This document shows, piece by piece, positions 12,201 through 22,435 of a stretch of 64,000 nt of DNA. How positions within the stretch are numbered: position 1 is the stretch's first letter; each line of letters starts with the position of its first letter. The translations under genes and the position numbers were made by a program. Under the pieces are notes generated by a model. That model did no database searches, was not told the origin of the DNA, and saw nothing but the letters and a program-made list of their open reading frames with translations. The stretch lies in assembly GCA_905178155.1 (NCBI GenBank), contig CAJINV010000006.1, positions 852,872 to 916,871 on the forward strand, given 5' to 3'. The DNA is from Amoebophrya sp. A120. Its lineage: Eukaryota > Sar > Dinophyceae > Syndiniales > Amoebophryaceae.

Positions 12201-14244
12201 TAGATGCGCAACAAATCGACTCCTGTCATTGCAAACCTGCATGACAACGATGGGGTCGTGGGGACGTTTTTAGAGAGGATAAGGGCCCGACTAGCGTCAC
12301 GATAAAGATGAAGGACAGCATGTGGACAGGCGCAACCAGTGGAACATCGGGCACCGTATCAGGATTATCACAACAACTCGGGTTATCTTCTGTTAAATCG
12401 GCGCAGTCCACAGATTCGTCCGGGGGTTCAGAAATGGACAGCGAAGGTAAAAGTTTGCTGAAAAAGAAGAAGAAAAAGACCACTACCGGGGGCTATGCAA
12501 AGAAAAAAGTGTTACGGTTACACATTGTGTTGCAGACCAAGCAAGAGAGGCAAGCTCTGTCATGCCGGATATGCATAGGAGCCTCGTTTCATAGGTGTTT
12601 TCCCGTAGGATTTCTGCATTACAAGTTTTCTCTCTCATGCAGAGAAATTTGTCTTGCTGAATTCACTACACATGTGTAACTGTAACACTTTTTTCGTGGG
12701 ATAGGAGCAAGAAAACGACCAGTAAAACATCAAAACTCAGCAGCAAAGCGGTTGGTTCTTTAGCGTCGGACTATCCTGTGCAAAAGCATCGTATTCGTAT
12801 TGCAATCATGCATTACAAATCTTTTTGTTAAGTCAAATCCGCATTACAAATCTTATTTCTCATGCTGAGGAAATTTGTAATGCATTTATACGAGTACGAT
12901 ACTTTTGCAGTTCATACGGATGCTTCTCAAGCAACGACTGAGTCTTCCGGCAGTGCGGAGGAAAGTGGTGCGGAAGACTCAGAGGGAACGGGATTGCTTG
13001 GCGGAACAACTAAAACGAAAAAAAAGAAAAAGATCGTGCACAAGAAGAAGCCCAGCGTGAAGCCAAAAACTACAGCTGCATCCGGCACCGCTTCTTCGGA
13101 GGAAAGCGGGGGCGAGGAGGATTCCCATTCCCATTCGGGGTATCAAATGTAAAAGTGTCTGGGTCTGGAAGAGTGGAAGGCTTGTCATGCTTGTCTGGCA
13201 TGACCCATGATGCTTGTAACGCATGACCCAGCATCACAGATTTTTGGAAAGCTTCCTGATGCCATTTCCGCATGACAAATGCCCTCCTCGTGTAGCACAA
13301 ACGTGGCTCCTCTTGCTGGTCATGCAATACAGATTTTTTTAGAGTCCAAAGTTAGCATCACAAGTTCCAACTTTCCAGACCCAGACATTTTTACATTTGA
13401 TACGGGGGAGAGTGCGGGAAAGAAGAAAAAAATCACCAAGAAGGGAGCCACAACAAAGAAGAAGAAAACCGAAAATAAGGGGCCGCAAACCGCACAGGTA
13501 GAATACCCAGACACCGGTCCTGAACCAACAGGGTATACCCCCGGGCCCCCGGAACTCACACCGCAAGAAGTGATGATGAGGGAAGCCGTATCCTGAGTAA
13601 AAACGTCACAACCCCAGAGTTAAGATGGGAAATCTGCTACACAAATCAAGAAGCTTTGGTTGTTGTGCATGACAAAGTAAGGAAGTTCTTGGGCATGCAC
13701 TGTAATCGCTCGTCTGTAGCTAGTGTAGAAGCTGCATCACTGATCTAGCACATCATGCTGATTCGAGCATCACGAATCTCAAAACACTTCTAGAAATTGC
13801 TTCTCATGTGTCTGCTCTGCATGAGAAACATTTTAAGCATACAGATTTGCATTACAGATTACAACTCTGGGCTGGGGACGTTTTTGCACGGGATAAGCCG
13901 AGAAGGCGTTGCAGCACATCGGCTTCGGGAAGGGGACGGCGAAAAGGATAGCGTACGCGATGGCGACCACAGATGACGGCGAGAACGGAATGAAACTCAC
14001 GGACAGCGAGAAGCAAATCGCGGTTAAAGGGTTCACCGATACGGCGAAACCGGGTGGGAAGAAGAAGGTCTACAAAATCGACAATTTGAAAGACCTGGTG
14101 GACACGTTAGTCGCGGAAAAGCCGGAGTTTTTCGCGAACTCGCTGAAGCCCGAGTCGAGGATGGGGAATAAAAAACAAGGCGGGGAAACTGGGAAGAATA
14201 ACAAGCAGGTCATGAGCCTGCTGGAGTCGACTTTCAACGCATAA
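210..14244 (+). CDS. Thrombospondin type 1 repeat transmembrane protein, 5' end outside window, 38 introner introns
   Basis: Splicing out the elements leaves 1564 codons in one frame, stop TAA at 14242-14244. The outer part holds six TSP1-like modules, recognised by W..W or W..C starts, CSxTC or CSASCG cores and paired C..CP..C ends (210-480, 481-1240, 1241-1690, 1691-2300, 2301-2540, 2541-3250). A Thr/Ser-rich linker with possible N-glycosylation sites follows, then one hydrophobic segment coded near 4042-4107 (PWLIVLLLLLICPLC). About 1000 mostly charged residues come after it, with Lys-rich blocks near 12455-12480 and 13010-13060. TSP1 plus one membrane span is known from adhesins of apicomplexans and other alveolates, so a cell-surface adhesion or receptor role is inferred. 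The long tail differs from the short tails of TRAP-type adhesins. I recognise no catalytic domain in the tail. The N-terminus lies upstream. Confidence 0.88.
520..840. mobile_element. Introner family D
   Basis: TSD CTTGA on both sides. Splicing restores the TSP1 motif CSLTCGGG. Confidence 0.92.
943..1203. mobile_element. Introner family A
   Basis: TSD CCCTG. Joined reading PCYTQQCPIDC keeps the TSP1 cysteine pattern. Confidence 0.92.
1267..1527. mobile_element. Introner family A
   Basis: TSD GCGCC. Joined reading WSDWGACSASCG is a textbook TSP1 core. Confidence 0.93.
1950..2217. mobile_element. Introner family A
   Basis: TSD AGGTG left, AAGTG right; the mismatch is silent (CAG/CAA). Confidence 0.88.
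2590..2857. mobile_element. Introner family A
   Basis: TSD CACGT. Joined reading CSATCQ. Confidence 0.92.
2928..3183. mobile_element. Introner family A
   Basis: TSD TGCGA. Joined reading MRNGGKECP. Confidence 0.92.
3290..3568. mobile_element. Introner family B
   Basis: TSD GATGT. Lies in the Thr-rich linker. Confidence 0.92.
3624..3888. mobile_element. Introner family A
   Basis: TSD ACAAA. Lies in the linker before the membrane segment. Confidence 0.9.
4166..4318. mobile_element. Introner family C
   Basis: TSD AGCGG. Among the shorter elements (153 bp), almost entirely foldback. Confidence 0.92.
4384..4663. mobile_element. Introner family A
   Basis: TSD CCGAG. Confidence 0.92.
4726..5046. 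mobile_element. Introner family D
   Basis: TSD TCACG left, TCACA right; the mismatch is silent (Thr). Confidence 0.9.
5115..5375 (+). mobile_element. Introner family A, forward orientation
   Basis: TSD AAAGA left, AGACA right (degenerate). Same subfamily as the reversed element at 1-209. Confidence 0.85.
5417..5639. mobile_element. Introner family E
   Basis: TSD CGATC/CGATT; mismatch silent (Ile). Confidence 0.9.
5716..5972. mobile_element. Introner family A
   Basis: TSD GTGTT. Confidence 0.92.
6057..6347. mobile_element. Introner family B
   Basis: TSD ACGTC/CCTTC, three of five bases match; outer arm slightly diverged. Confidence 0.85.
6404..6558. mobile_element. Introner family C
   Basis: TSD AGGGT/AAGGC; both versions code Gln-Gly. 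Confidence 0.87.
6605..6828. mobile_element. Introner family F
   Basis: TSD CTGCA. Arms carry GTGTTACAGTTAC and its inverse. Confidence 0.9.
6919..7068. mobile_element. Introner family C
   Basis: TSD TTTTT inside a T run; joined reading SGFFQSA. Confidence 0.88.
7150..7438. mobile_element. Introner family B with mutated last base
   Basis: TSD CGCGA. The element ends GGATG instead of GGATA, yet the frame joins perfectly. Confidence 0.9.
7510..7771 (+). mobile_element. Introner family A, forward orientation
   Basis: TSD ACTTG. The element at 13141-13402 is nearly its reverse complement. Confidence 0.92.
7831..8156. mobile_element. Introner family D
   Basis: TSD GCACA. Confidence 0.92.
8212..8489. 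mobile_element. Introner family A
   Basis: TSD TCGCG. Confidence 0.92.
8652..8936. mobile_element. Introner family A
   Basis: TSD GGCGA/AGCGA. Confidence 0.88.
8996..9212. mobile_element. Introner family E
   Basis: TSD GGAAT. Confidence 0.92.
9428..9729. mobile_element. Introner family H
   Basis: TSD GTACA. Arms TATGGAACTGTCAGGATTG and its inverse; second copy at 57048. Confidence 0.9.
9948..10234. mobile_element. Introner family B; decides the splice point
   Basis: TSD AGATT left, AGATC right. Keeping the left copy would create the stop CTA GAT TAG; the right-hand C gives CAG and an open frame. Confidence 0.92.
10312..10523. mobile_element. Introner family F
   Basis: TSD GGAGG. Confidence 0.92.
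10571..10822. mobile_element. Introner family A
   Basis: TSD CGACG. Confidence 0.92.
10899..11051. mobile_element. Introner family C
   Basis: TSD GGAGT. Confidence 0.92.
11145..11352. mobile_element. Introner family F
   Basis: TSD AGGGT/AGGCT; difference silent (Gly). Confidence 0.88.
11449..11598. mobile_element. Introner family C
   Basis: TSD ACGAG/ACAAG; both code Thr-Ser. Confidence 0.88.
11681..11902. mobile_element. Introner family E
   Basis: TSD CGACC/CGATC; difference silent (Asp). Confidence 0.9.
11985..12281. mobile_element. Introner family B
   Basis: TSD AGGGG/AGGGC; difference silent (Gly). Confidence 0.9.
12494..12703. mobile_element. Introner family F
   Basis: TSD GGGGC/GGAGC. 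Confidence 0.88.
12772..12916. mobile_element. Introner family C
   Basis: TSD CGGAC/CGGAT; silent (Asp). Shortest size class, 145 bp. Confidence 0.9.
13141..13402 (-). mobile_element. Introner family A, reverse orientation
   Basis: TSD CGGGG. Reads as the reverse complement of the subfamily at 7510-7771. Confidence 0.92.
13589..13895. mobile_element. Introner family B
   Basis: TSD AGCCG. Last intron of the TSP1 gene. Confidence 0.92.
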
Positions 14245-15830
14245 ATTGTGTACTTACACGACGGGGAGGTTTCTTCAGTCTTGTTGTGGAAAGCCTTTCT
14301 GTTCCCTAGTACAAGACGCCGTCCTATAGTGTGTCACAAAAATAGTAAATAGAAACTCAAATTATCATTCTTTGAAATGTCCAATTTTTGTTTAAAGCAA
14401 TCAATCACAATCGATATGATCGAAGAAACCAAGAACCGGTAACATTTCCACGAAAATTAGCGCAGATGATGTCAGCACGCCCATGTGTGCGGGATGTGCT
14501 TCAACCTATTCTGCTTTAAACACGTTTATACTTCCTAGTTGCAACCACGTTGAGTCAAATGTTTCAAATGCTAATGCTTAAAGAAAAAATTCCACAAAAA
14601 TGTTTTGTATTCAGATTCACCCAGACTAAATCGAAAAAATATAGCGAAAAATATTGCACAGTAGCAGTACCTGTAGTACTGGCACGTAGTCCCGTTCCAT
14701 GCACCTGGTGGGATCGGGAAATTCACGTGAAAAAGCTGACTATCCTGAGAACATAGCAGCTTTTTATACAAACTTTTAATCGTAAATTTGCTTTACTACT
14801 TGACAATCGGAAAAATTTGCTTTCAATCGTATACAAATTTTTAATCGTAATTTGCGTTAATCACAACTTGCCCAGCAGAGCGACGTGGCGCGGTATTTCT
14901 AGCTGCGCGCCCGTTCTGAAATAAAAGGCAAGTAGAAACCTATCAGTTTATTCGTTATTTCGGAGAATTTGCACAGAATTCAGAACGATAAACGGAGAAT
15001 GCTAAATGCTATGTATGTTATGGATAGATGGTAGTAGTACCTACTATGTCCTCAGCGAGAAGAAGAATGAGAATACAGATTTTAGTGTTTCCAAGAAGAT
15101 GAAGAATGAACCTTTGCCACCACTGTACATAAGGCTATTAGAATTACAAGAAAAAAACACTTCTTTGTCGACAACTACATGTGTACCACCGCCAACATGA
15201 TATGTGCTTTGATTGTGCAAATCTAGTTTGGCATCTTGGAGTTCACACTATCCTTGACGCATCCCATCCATACACGACTTCTTACGACTCGTGCATAAAA
15301 TTTCTCCTCATCGCCATCATTTTTTCATCGTGCAACGATCGTTCAAATCGTGCAGCAGTAGCTCGTGTGCTCAGACCGCTTGTTGCACTTTGGTCAAAAT
15401 CTATCGTCCTGCTTTGTCGCATTCTTTTCGTCCTCTTTGTCGCGGTGCACGTTGAAGATCTGCTATGTTGGGCAATGAACTACACGGTGAGCTGTTGAGC
15501 CTAGTCCTAGACCTATTGGTAATTATTGTGCAACAATAAATCCGTTGTCGTTGATCTTCATCTTTATTCACAGGTTCCTTCCAAGAGCAAGATTGGTGTG
15601 TCTCTTTGTAGTACCCAAGATTTGTTACAACAACTACGTACGTGTGGCAAGAAGTGTTGTTCTTTTCTAACGCTTAGACCTGCTACATAAGTAGGTAAGT
15701 ACATTCTTTTTTCGCAGGCCTAGCAGAAAAAAGAAGAACTTTCGCAGCCAGCCCACCTGGATCGTCGGTTCTTAACATTGTACTACGAAATTTTTCTGCT
15801 GGAGTTCTGGACGACCGGGCCGGCGTCGAA
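14245..15830. other. Intergenic spacer
   Basis: AT-rich spacer between the TSP1 gene and the hydrolase-like gene. No introner, no convincing ORF and no RNA gene seen. It presumably holds the terminator of the first gene and the promoter of the second, but no recognisable motif stands out. Confidence 0.6.
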
Positions 15831-18800
15831 ATGAAACGTCCAAATTTATTGCGCAGTCCGGTCCCGAGGCGAGCGATGCGGCGCGCGCTGGTGTTGCCAT
15901 CTCTAGCGGCGCAGGGTCTGCGAATGCCTGGAAATAATGGGAGCAGCACTCCGACCGTGCACGGGGATAGTGAAAAACAGCCGCCAAGCACTCCTTCATC
16001 CGCGACGCCGCTTCTGCAGAAAGGTACAAACGTGAACAAGCGAAATGAAGTGGGAAGAACACAGAAAAGCTTGCCTCTGTTGAACAGGCGCAAGGGGAAG
16101 AAAAAATCGCTTCTTCAAGAAAAGGAATCAGCAACTACAGACACTGCAGCTCGTCCTGCTCAGGTCGTCCTGGCTACAGCATCAACTACTTCATTATCTT
16201 CTCCTGTTTATTCCGAAGCCAGAACTACCGCGGAGTCGGATGGAGATGAAAATCAATCCTTTACCGAAAGAACAAGACAAAAACAGTTCAAACTCGGCCG
16301 ATTGCCACCCACTCCAACGTTGGTCGCTGCCCATGCGACCGTCGCACCAACATCGACCGTCGAACCTTTACCCGCGCCAGCGAGAACCTTCTGGGAAAAC
16401 GAAGACTGCAACTACCACAGCGTGAAGTTCTCCATGATAACAGACACAAACGGCGACTTTCTCGAAAACCGATCGTTCGAAACCTACGTCACTCTTCCGA
16501 AAGGCGTTGGATTACTCCACGACAGTAAATTAGAATCATGGAAGCAACACAAGTTACACCGGGTCGTGATTATTCTCCAGCCGGAGTACACTAGAAACGT
16601 GTCGAAAAAACAAACGAAGGAAACCTGCAACGAGTGGGCAAAATGGTTCAAAAATGAGAATCCTTACGCAGATGTCACGGAAGATGGGCAAACCCATTTG
16701 ATCGTCCCGTATTTTCGCCCGGACACGGACTACGACATTGAACATCGGTATTTCATGTGGGGAAACGAACTAGAGGATACGCCGTACGGAGTCGACGGTT
16801 CTTTATTCCACGCCCACCACGGGCACAAATCGACCAACGCCGGGCTGCAGAAGACTTCGTTTGAAATTTTGGACCTGATGATCGAGAAACTAATCCCCCG
16901 GGTGAAAACTCAAATTTTGATCGTCGGCCAAGCGGGACAGCGGTATGCGATGATGAGCAATTTTGATGTATTTTCGTTACAAGACGAAGATTCGTCTACC
17001 CACGTCAACCGCATCGATATTCTTTTCGGGCAGGAGAATTATCAACTGCAAATATTTCTGGGCGTGGATGAACAAAGCGAATGCTTGTCATGCAGTTTTA
17101 GCATTTACGAGTGAATGCGGAATGTTCACAGAGCATGACAAAAAATTTAGCGAGGGCTTCTCCATGCCTCGGCTGCATGAGAAGTTCCCTCTGGTCCTCC
17201 TGGAGACAAAAAGCGGCGATCTTTTGCTGTGTTTAATAAATGCAACACAGATTTTTGTGTTGTCGAGACTCCGCATCACAAATTCCAGGCCCAGACTCAT
17301 ATTTGCATTCGATAAGAATTCCTACGGCTACTTGGATGCGAAAAGAACCACGGGAGACTGGAAACTAAAAAACTGCCGGGGCCTATCCAAGAAAAAAACG
17401 TTGTTAGTGTAAATTTGTGATGCGCAACATGCAAGACGATTGCGTCTGTCATGCTTGGTCTGCATCGTAGGGCCCATTAAAGGACGTTTTCACGTACTCT
17501 CTGCGCATGACAGGTTTTTGCTGTCATGCCAGACAAATTTGTAATGCTGTTCCTTCAAAAAAGTTACACGACCTACAATGTTTTTGTCTTGGATAGGGCC
17601 CGAACGAAAATAACGGGAAAAACAAGTGTGATCCACCAGGCGAAAATGATTGGACCGAAACGCTGAAACAAGAACTGCCGGAAACGGCGCAAGGTTCGAA
17701 TTTGCTGTACGCGTGGTTTTCCAAAACGAAAGAAGAAAAGTACGATTTCGCGGACAACGTGCTGCAGGGGGAGACGGAGAATTATTTGCTACAGCAGCTT
17801 CCACAATCAAAATACGCGTCTTCGACTTCTTCGTCAGGACTTGCACAAGAACCAGAGCAGTACCTCCACGAGCACGTTTTTCCCCGGTTCAAACTTCACT
17901 TCACTATCGATCCCAACGACCGCTGCACGGCACTGCACAAACACGAGCCGGAGGTTTTGGATGAAGTTTTCAAGAAGATTTACGACGACTCGAAGAAACT
18001 AAAGGATCACCATTCCGAGTGGCTGTACGAAAAGGGTTTCTGCACTACTGTATTACAATGAAAAATGCCGCCACCCCCGAACTTGGGAGCATTTGTATTG
18101 CAAACCTCTCCAAATGAAACATTCGCCCTCTTGCATCTATCAGCATCACAAATTTTCTATGCTGAATAGGCCAAATTTGTGTTGCGAAGTAGCCCAACAG
18201 CAGCCGGATCTCTTATGCACAAGGCACCTTGCGCACCCAGATTCTGCATCAGAAGCGCTCGCAATCCTTTTATGCAAGACAAAAAGCTTTCATTTGGAAA
18301 CTTTGCATGACAAACTTCTGCAAATTCCGGGGTGGGGGCACTTTTCACTGTAATAGACTGCCAGTAGTGCGTCGTTCTCCGCGAAGGAAACCGACGTTTC
18401 TAGACTGGCGTTTTCGCAGGGACTCCACCGGTTTCAGCGGGCGAAGGCCTGGGAGTTTTGGATGCGGGAGAAAGTGGATAAAATTGTCGACGATCTAGTT
18501 GATGTTCATCCGGAGATGAACTCTGAAGATGTTGCGGGTAAAAACAACATCAAAGACGAGTACTTGAGCAACAATTTCCAAGTGTACAACTGCGATCAGT
18601 ACATGAGCGGAAGTAAAAAATGTCGGCACAACCTGGACTTTATGAAACACCTTTTAGCAGCACCAGCACCAGCAGCTGCTGTGCCCGGGCAGGAAGAGGA
18701 CGAACAAATTCATGGTCTCCTCCGAACACAGGCAACGAAACTTACACCGGGCGGGATAATCAGCACACGATATGGAGAGAAAAAAGTTTGTCACAGTCAC

Positions 18801-20651
18801 TAACTTGCAGGGTTTGCATTACAAATTTTTTTAGCATCACAAAGTTTTCTTGTATTGCAGAAACACTAGGGAAATCCCTTATGAAGTTCGGCTGTGATGC
18901 ATTTTTACGCAAGACAGAAAGTTTTGTATTGCAAAAATGCGCATGAGTGATCGTGACGAACTGTTTTTGTTTGATACACGACCTGTCGTGTCAACTACGC
19001 CAGAACCTTCGGAGGTCGACTTGGCACTTCAATCGGCGACTAGAAAAATCGAATTTCTGAAAACAAAAGCCGACAACTCGTGACAAACCGCAATTACCGC
19101 ACAAGCAACCGCGGAGGAAGCAGCGCGTGAGGCTGAAAAGCAGAAACGAAGTGCGGTGGGAGAAAAACTATGCAGTAGAAAAATGTCTGGGTCTGGAAGG
19201 TTGGAACTTGTCATGCTAAATCTGAATCATGCAAAAGTCTGTGTTGCAGGATTACGATTACCAAATGCTGCCCGCTTTTGATCAAGTTGAGAGGCAGTTT
19301 CTCATGCAGGATAGGCATGATAGTGATCTCACGGAATCTGTCATCATGCTAGGTCCTCCACTACAGATCATATGGGTCATGGAAAACCTGCATGACAAGT
19401 CGAGCAAAGTTCCAGACCCAGTAGACATGTTTGCACTTGATAAAAACTAAACGCTCAATCTGGTTCCGTCACGGCCGCCGAGGCCGCGAAAAAAGCGGCT
19501 GAGAAAGCCGCGGACGCAGCAAGAGCGGCACTGATTGCGAAGGAGACCGCAGTCGGGGAAGAGGAGAAAGCCGTCGTTGCCGCGGGGAACGCGCGGGCAA
19601 CAGCGGAAGAAGCGAAGGAGATCGTCGCGAATCAACAGCCGAGCCTGGCAACCGCTGCCGCAGAGGTTTCTGCTTTGGCGGACCAAGCGGAGGACGCGAA
19701 AAATTCCGTGCAGACTGCATCGGCCCGAGCGACGCGAGCCTTTGTCGACGCGGATGCGGCTGCGGAAAAGGCAGCGACTATTTATGGCCCTCTCAGGTGT
19801 TACGGTCTCAAACGTTACATAAGAGAAATGCAGATTTGTGATGCAAAAGGTGCAACATGATCCGGCCTCTTCTCACAGAAATTATACGCATGACAAGTTC
19901 AGGAACCCAAAAACACCCCTAGAATCTTCCAGCGAAACCTGTAATGCGAAAAGCGCAAGTCTATGCATGGTACTCATGCTGTTCATGCAAGACAAATTCC
20001 AGATTCTATTCGTAATGCTTGAGATTGTAACACCTGAGCAAGCCATACGATTGCGGAGCAGAAACAAAAATACAAGGACGAAGAGGAGCAGGCGGCAAAA
20101 ATGGCACAGGAAGAACAGGGAGCTTTGGTATAATTTTCATAGACTTGATGATGTTTATGTTCTTGCTACTGTAACTGTGTTAATCATAATCATGATGTGA
20201 ATTTACATTTAGGAACAACAACTTTTGATGTCTGCTCAAATTGAAAATACTAGTACATTGTGTCACTGATACGAAGTACAACTCAAGTTTATTCGGTTTT
20301 TCGCATGTGATGAAAAAGGTCGCTACCACGCCGGTTGTTCCCGCTGAGGAGGGGGAGGAAGCAAAAGATGAATCCACAACGACGATTGCCGAGGGGAGCG
20401 GAGTCGTGGATGAAGATGAGAACAGTACAACTGTGCCTCCTGGCGTCAAATTTGGAGACCTTCAGGGGCACGCGGCACCGGCGGAGGCCATGCAGGAACA
20501 GGAAGCGACGGGAGCGGTTAAAATTGCGGGTGGGGGCGGGGAGGGAGGAAGTACGTTGCCTCCTCCGATGCTGGGGGCCCCAGCGATGCTGGGGTCCTCC
20601 GTGGAAAGCGGCGGAGACGAGGAGGAGGAGCAAGGAGCCGGCTGTTGTTAG
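15831..20651 (+). CDS. Alpha/beta-hydrolase-like protein with Ala-rich coiled-coil tail, internal TGA
   Basis: ATG at 15831; six introners plus one candidate GT-AG intron leave 1021 codons. Residues 1-190 are low complexity. The segment HRVVIILQPEY, then LIVPYFRPDTDYDIEHRYF, then TQILIVGQAGQRYAMMSNF and SYGYLDAKR follows the order of an alveolate alpha/beta-hydrolase family (first strand, nucleophile elbow, later strand). At the elbow, where family members usually have GxSxGG, this protein has GQAGQ with no Ser, so it may be inactive. FSQGLHRFQRAKAWEFW matches the paralogue at 30949-32094. A TGA at 19081-19083 ends a 744-residue product; the same frame then continues for 275 codons with Ala/Lys/Glu coiled-coil character. 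The end at 20651 (product ending GAGCC) depends on the GT-AG intron at 20128-20318 and is less sure. Confidence 0.75.
17040..17314. mobile_element. Introner family A
   Basis: TSD AGAAT. Joined reading GQENSYGYLDAKR aligns with GQGGSFGYLNQER of the paralogue. Confidence 0.92.
17384..17595. mobile_element. Introner family F
   Basis: TSD GGGCC. Joined reading LKNCRGPNENNGK; the paralogue reads LENCRGPKQPV without an intron. Confidence 0.92.
18051..18355. mobile_element. Introner family J
   Basis: TSD TACTG/GACTG. Only member of this arm type in the window; arms TATTACAATGAAAAATGCC and inverse. Confidence 0.87.
18771..18976. mobile_element. Introner, F-like, diverged arms
   Basis: TSD CACGA. 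Arms share a GTCAC..TCACT block; spliced frame reads STRPVVSTTPEPSE. Confidence 0.85.
19169..19442. mobile_element. Introner family A
   Basis: TSD AAAAC. Lies after the in-frame TGA, still in frame with it. Confidence 0.88.
19783..20047. mobile_element. Introner family G
   Basis: TSD CTATT/CGATT, silent (Thr). Arms carry CTCAGGTGTTACGGTCTCAA and inverse. Confidence 0.88.
20128..20318 (+). other. Candidate conventional GT-AG intron
   Basis: Starts GTATAA and ends AAAAAG, phase 0, joining EQGAL to VATTPVVPAEE. It has no inverted arms and no TSD, unlike the introners. Nearer acceptors exist (for example 20211-20212) but give a short frame. The acceptor is an inference from frame. Confidence 0.4.
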
Positions 20652-20986
20652 GTCGAGTAGAGATGAGGAAATAAAAATTGATGCCCGCGCGGCTGGGAAG
20701 CGGGAGTACTTTATTGCATGGCGAGGCCGGTATTCTTTCAGATTCTGAAGTATTCGAAATGAAAATTATTGTGCAAAGCAGTTTTTTTTTCCGATATTTC
20801 ATCGTCGAAACAACTTGTAGTGAACTTGAATATCTCTACTATTCTCCCGGCACGGTCCAATGTGTCGGTCTCCGACACTCCCAAGTAGCACCCATTCCTT
20901 CTATGATCCCAACACCACCCAATTTTTTGTTAGGAATCCCCAGCACGAGAAGAAGAAACTAGTTTGCTTGTATTTTTTGTAGGTAG

Positions 20987-21226
20987 ATGATAATGTTCAT
21001 CTTGTTTGTCTTCGCGTACATTCCCCAGGTCGTGTGCAAAGAGTTTACGTTACGAACACCTCTCCTCAGCAGTAGAAAACGAGGCTTTCTGTCTCGCTCT
21101 CCAAAACAGGGACAGACACAGACGTTCAGCACTACAATTCCAGAAAACGAAAGTGAGTCGAACACGAAAGAATTGGCAAGCAATTCTAAATCTAATCGTC
21201 GCGGCAACCCCCAGATGGAGTTGTAA
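20987..21226 (+). CDS. Possible signal-peptide first exon
   Basis: ATG at 20987 opens with a strongly hydrophobic stretch (MIMFILFVFAYIPQVVC), as in secretory signal peptides, then turns Ser/Lys/Asn-rich. A GTAAGT sits at its end (near 21222), which would suit a conventional donor. It could be the first exon of the Ala-rich gene downstream; I could not find an acceptor that joins the frames. No family recognised. Confidence 0.3.
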   Translation: MIMFILFVFAYIPQVVCKEFTLRTPLLSSRKRGFLSRSPKQGQTQTFSTTIPENESESNTKELASNSKSNRRGNPQMEL

Positions 21227-21617
21227 GTACCTCCCCCCAAGATCCGTCTGTCAACTTCCACGTGCATGAAGAAGAAAAAAGCACCATGGTGTTGAGCCGA
21301 AGAACCAGGCGAATCATTTTCATATTCGACTCAACATCAAGGTGCACGAAGATGCCATGATGGGCTATGGATAAGTACGCTTCTTCTTTCAGATGCACAT
21401 GCAGATGCGCATGAGTCAACGACAACGTCAGGCAGAGTTGTTGATTACCGCCCGCCGGAGGTACTAAGTACATCAGACCGTATACCTACATTCATTTGTT
21501 TCACTTGTTCCCTGCTCTCCGTCACCCGTAGGTACGCCAGTTGTTGCTTCCCCACTGTTTCGTGCAAAAGGATATTTATTACTCGGTGTCGTTGTACAGT
21601 CGGTTTTCGTTCGTTAT

Positions 21618-22358
21618 TTGTACACGACGAAAGTTGAAAAATCCTTGAGCATCGCACTCGAAGCACAAGCAGTCGCGGAGGACGCAGCAGAGCGTGCTGA
21701 ATATGCGAAGTGGTCGGCTGAGGTTAACCACAACAACACCGAGGCCGAAACCGATGCCGGTTACGCATGGCTTGAGGCTGGGAGGGCCGCGGAGTCTGCA
21801 TTGTGGGCGCGGAGGAAGAAAGAAACGGCGGTGCTTGCAGAGGAAAAAGCCGCCAGTGCAGCGTGGAATGCGGATCATGAATATGTATTGCAAATACCGT
21901 TGTCAGGAGCTGCACTTCTGGATTTGCGAGGCAAAATGTGAAGGAACACTACCATTAGATAATTTCCTGTGTTGCATTGATAGGAGTGTCGAGTTCTTTG
22001 GTCATGCTGTGAAACTCAGTTATTCACATACGTTTTTTTGGGATTGCAAGAACGTGCAATAAGTTTCAAAAATGAACGAAACAGGAGCTGATGTAGTTGC
22101 ACTGCCCCGCAAGCGGCTAGTCATAGTCTGCGATGCGACGAGTATCAGCATGATCACAAATGTTCTTGTCCACATCCACACAGGATATCGATATTTGCAT
22201 TGCATAGAAAAGCATGGAGAGCGAAATCGACGACGGCGGCATACATCGCCCGACAAATGGAAATGGAGGCACGGCATGCGGCTTGGTTGGCGGAAAACAA
22301 TTTGGAACCTGAGCCTGGTTACGGGTGGCAGAGCTACGAAGCACCTTATCCAGAGTAG
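21618..22358 (+). CDS. Ala/Glu-rich coiled-coil protein, 5' end unresolved
   Basis: The open frame (free of stops from 21467) becomes a regular Ala-Glu-Ala helix from about 21640 (ALEAQAVAEDAAERAEYAKW) and continues across the introner at 21882-22206 into AWRAKSTTAAYIARQMEMEA, ending with TAG at 22356-22358. Composition resembles the tail of the gene at 15831-20651, suggesting duplication. Upstream of 21618 the same frame has a hydrophobic stretch (YLLLGVVVQSVFV) that could be a membrane anchor. No ATG is present at the proposed start; the true first exon may be at 20987 or elsewhere. Function unknown. Confidence 0.55.
21882..22206. mobile_element. Introner family A, diverged
   Basis: TSD ATGAA/GAAAA (weak). 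Arms TATGTATTGCAAATACCG and TATGCAATGCAAATATCG (inverse); removing it joins the frame. Confidence 0.75.
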
Positions 22359-22435
22359 AGGCGCTCCTGCCCACGACACCGCGCACACTTGCTACGCGCT
22401 GCCAGGAAGAACATTTTCGGTTCCTCGTGCAAGAA

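Noticed and set aside
1-14244. Many ORFs on the minus strand that mirror + strand ORFs
   Set aside because: They lie in the foldback introners, whose inverted arms produce similar peptides on both strands. None continues the protein domains.
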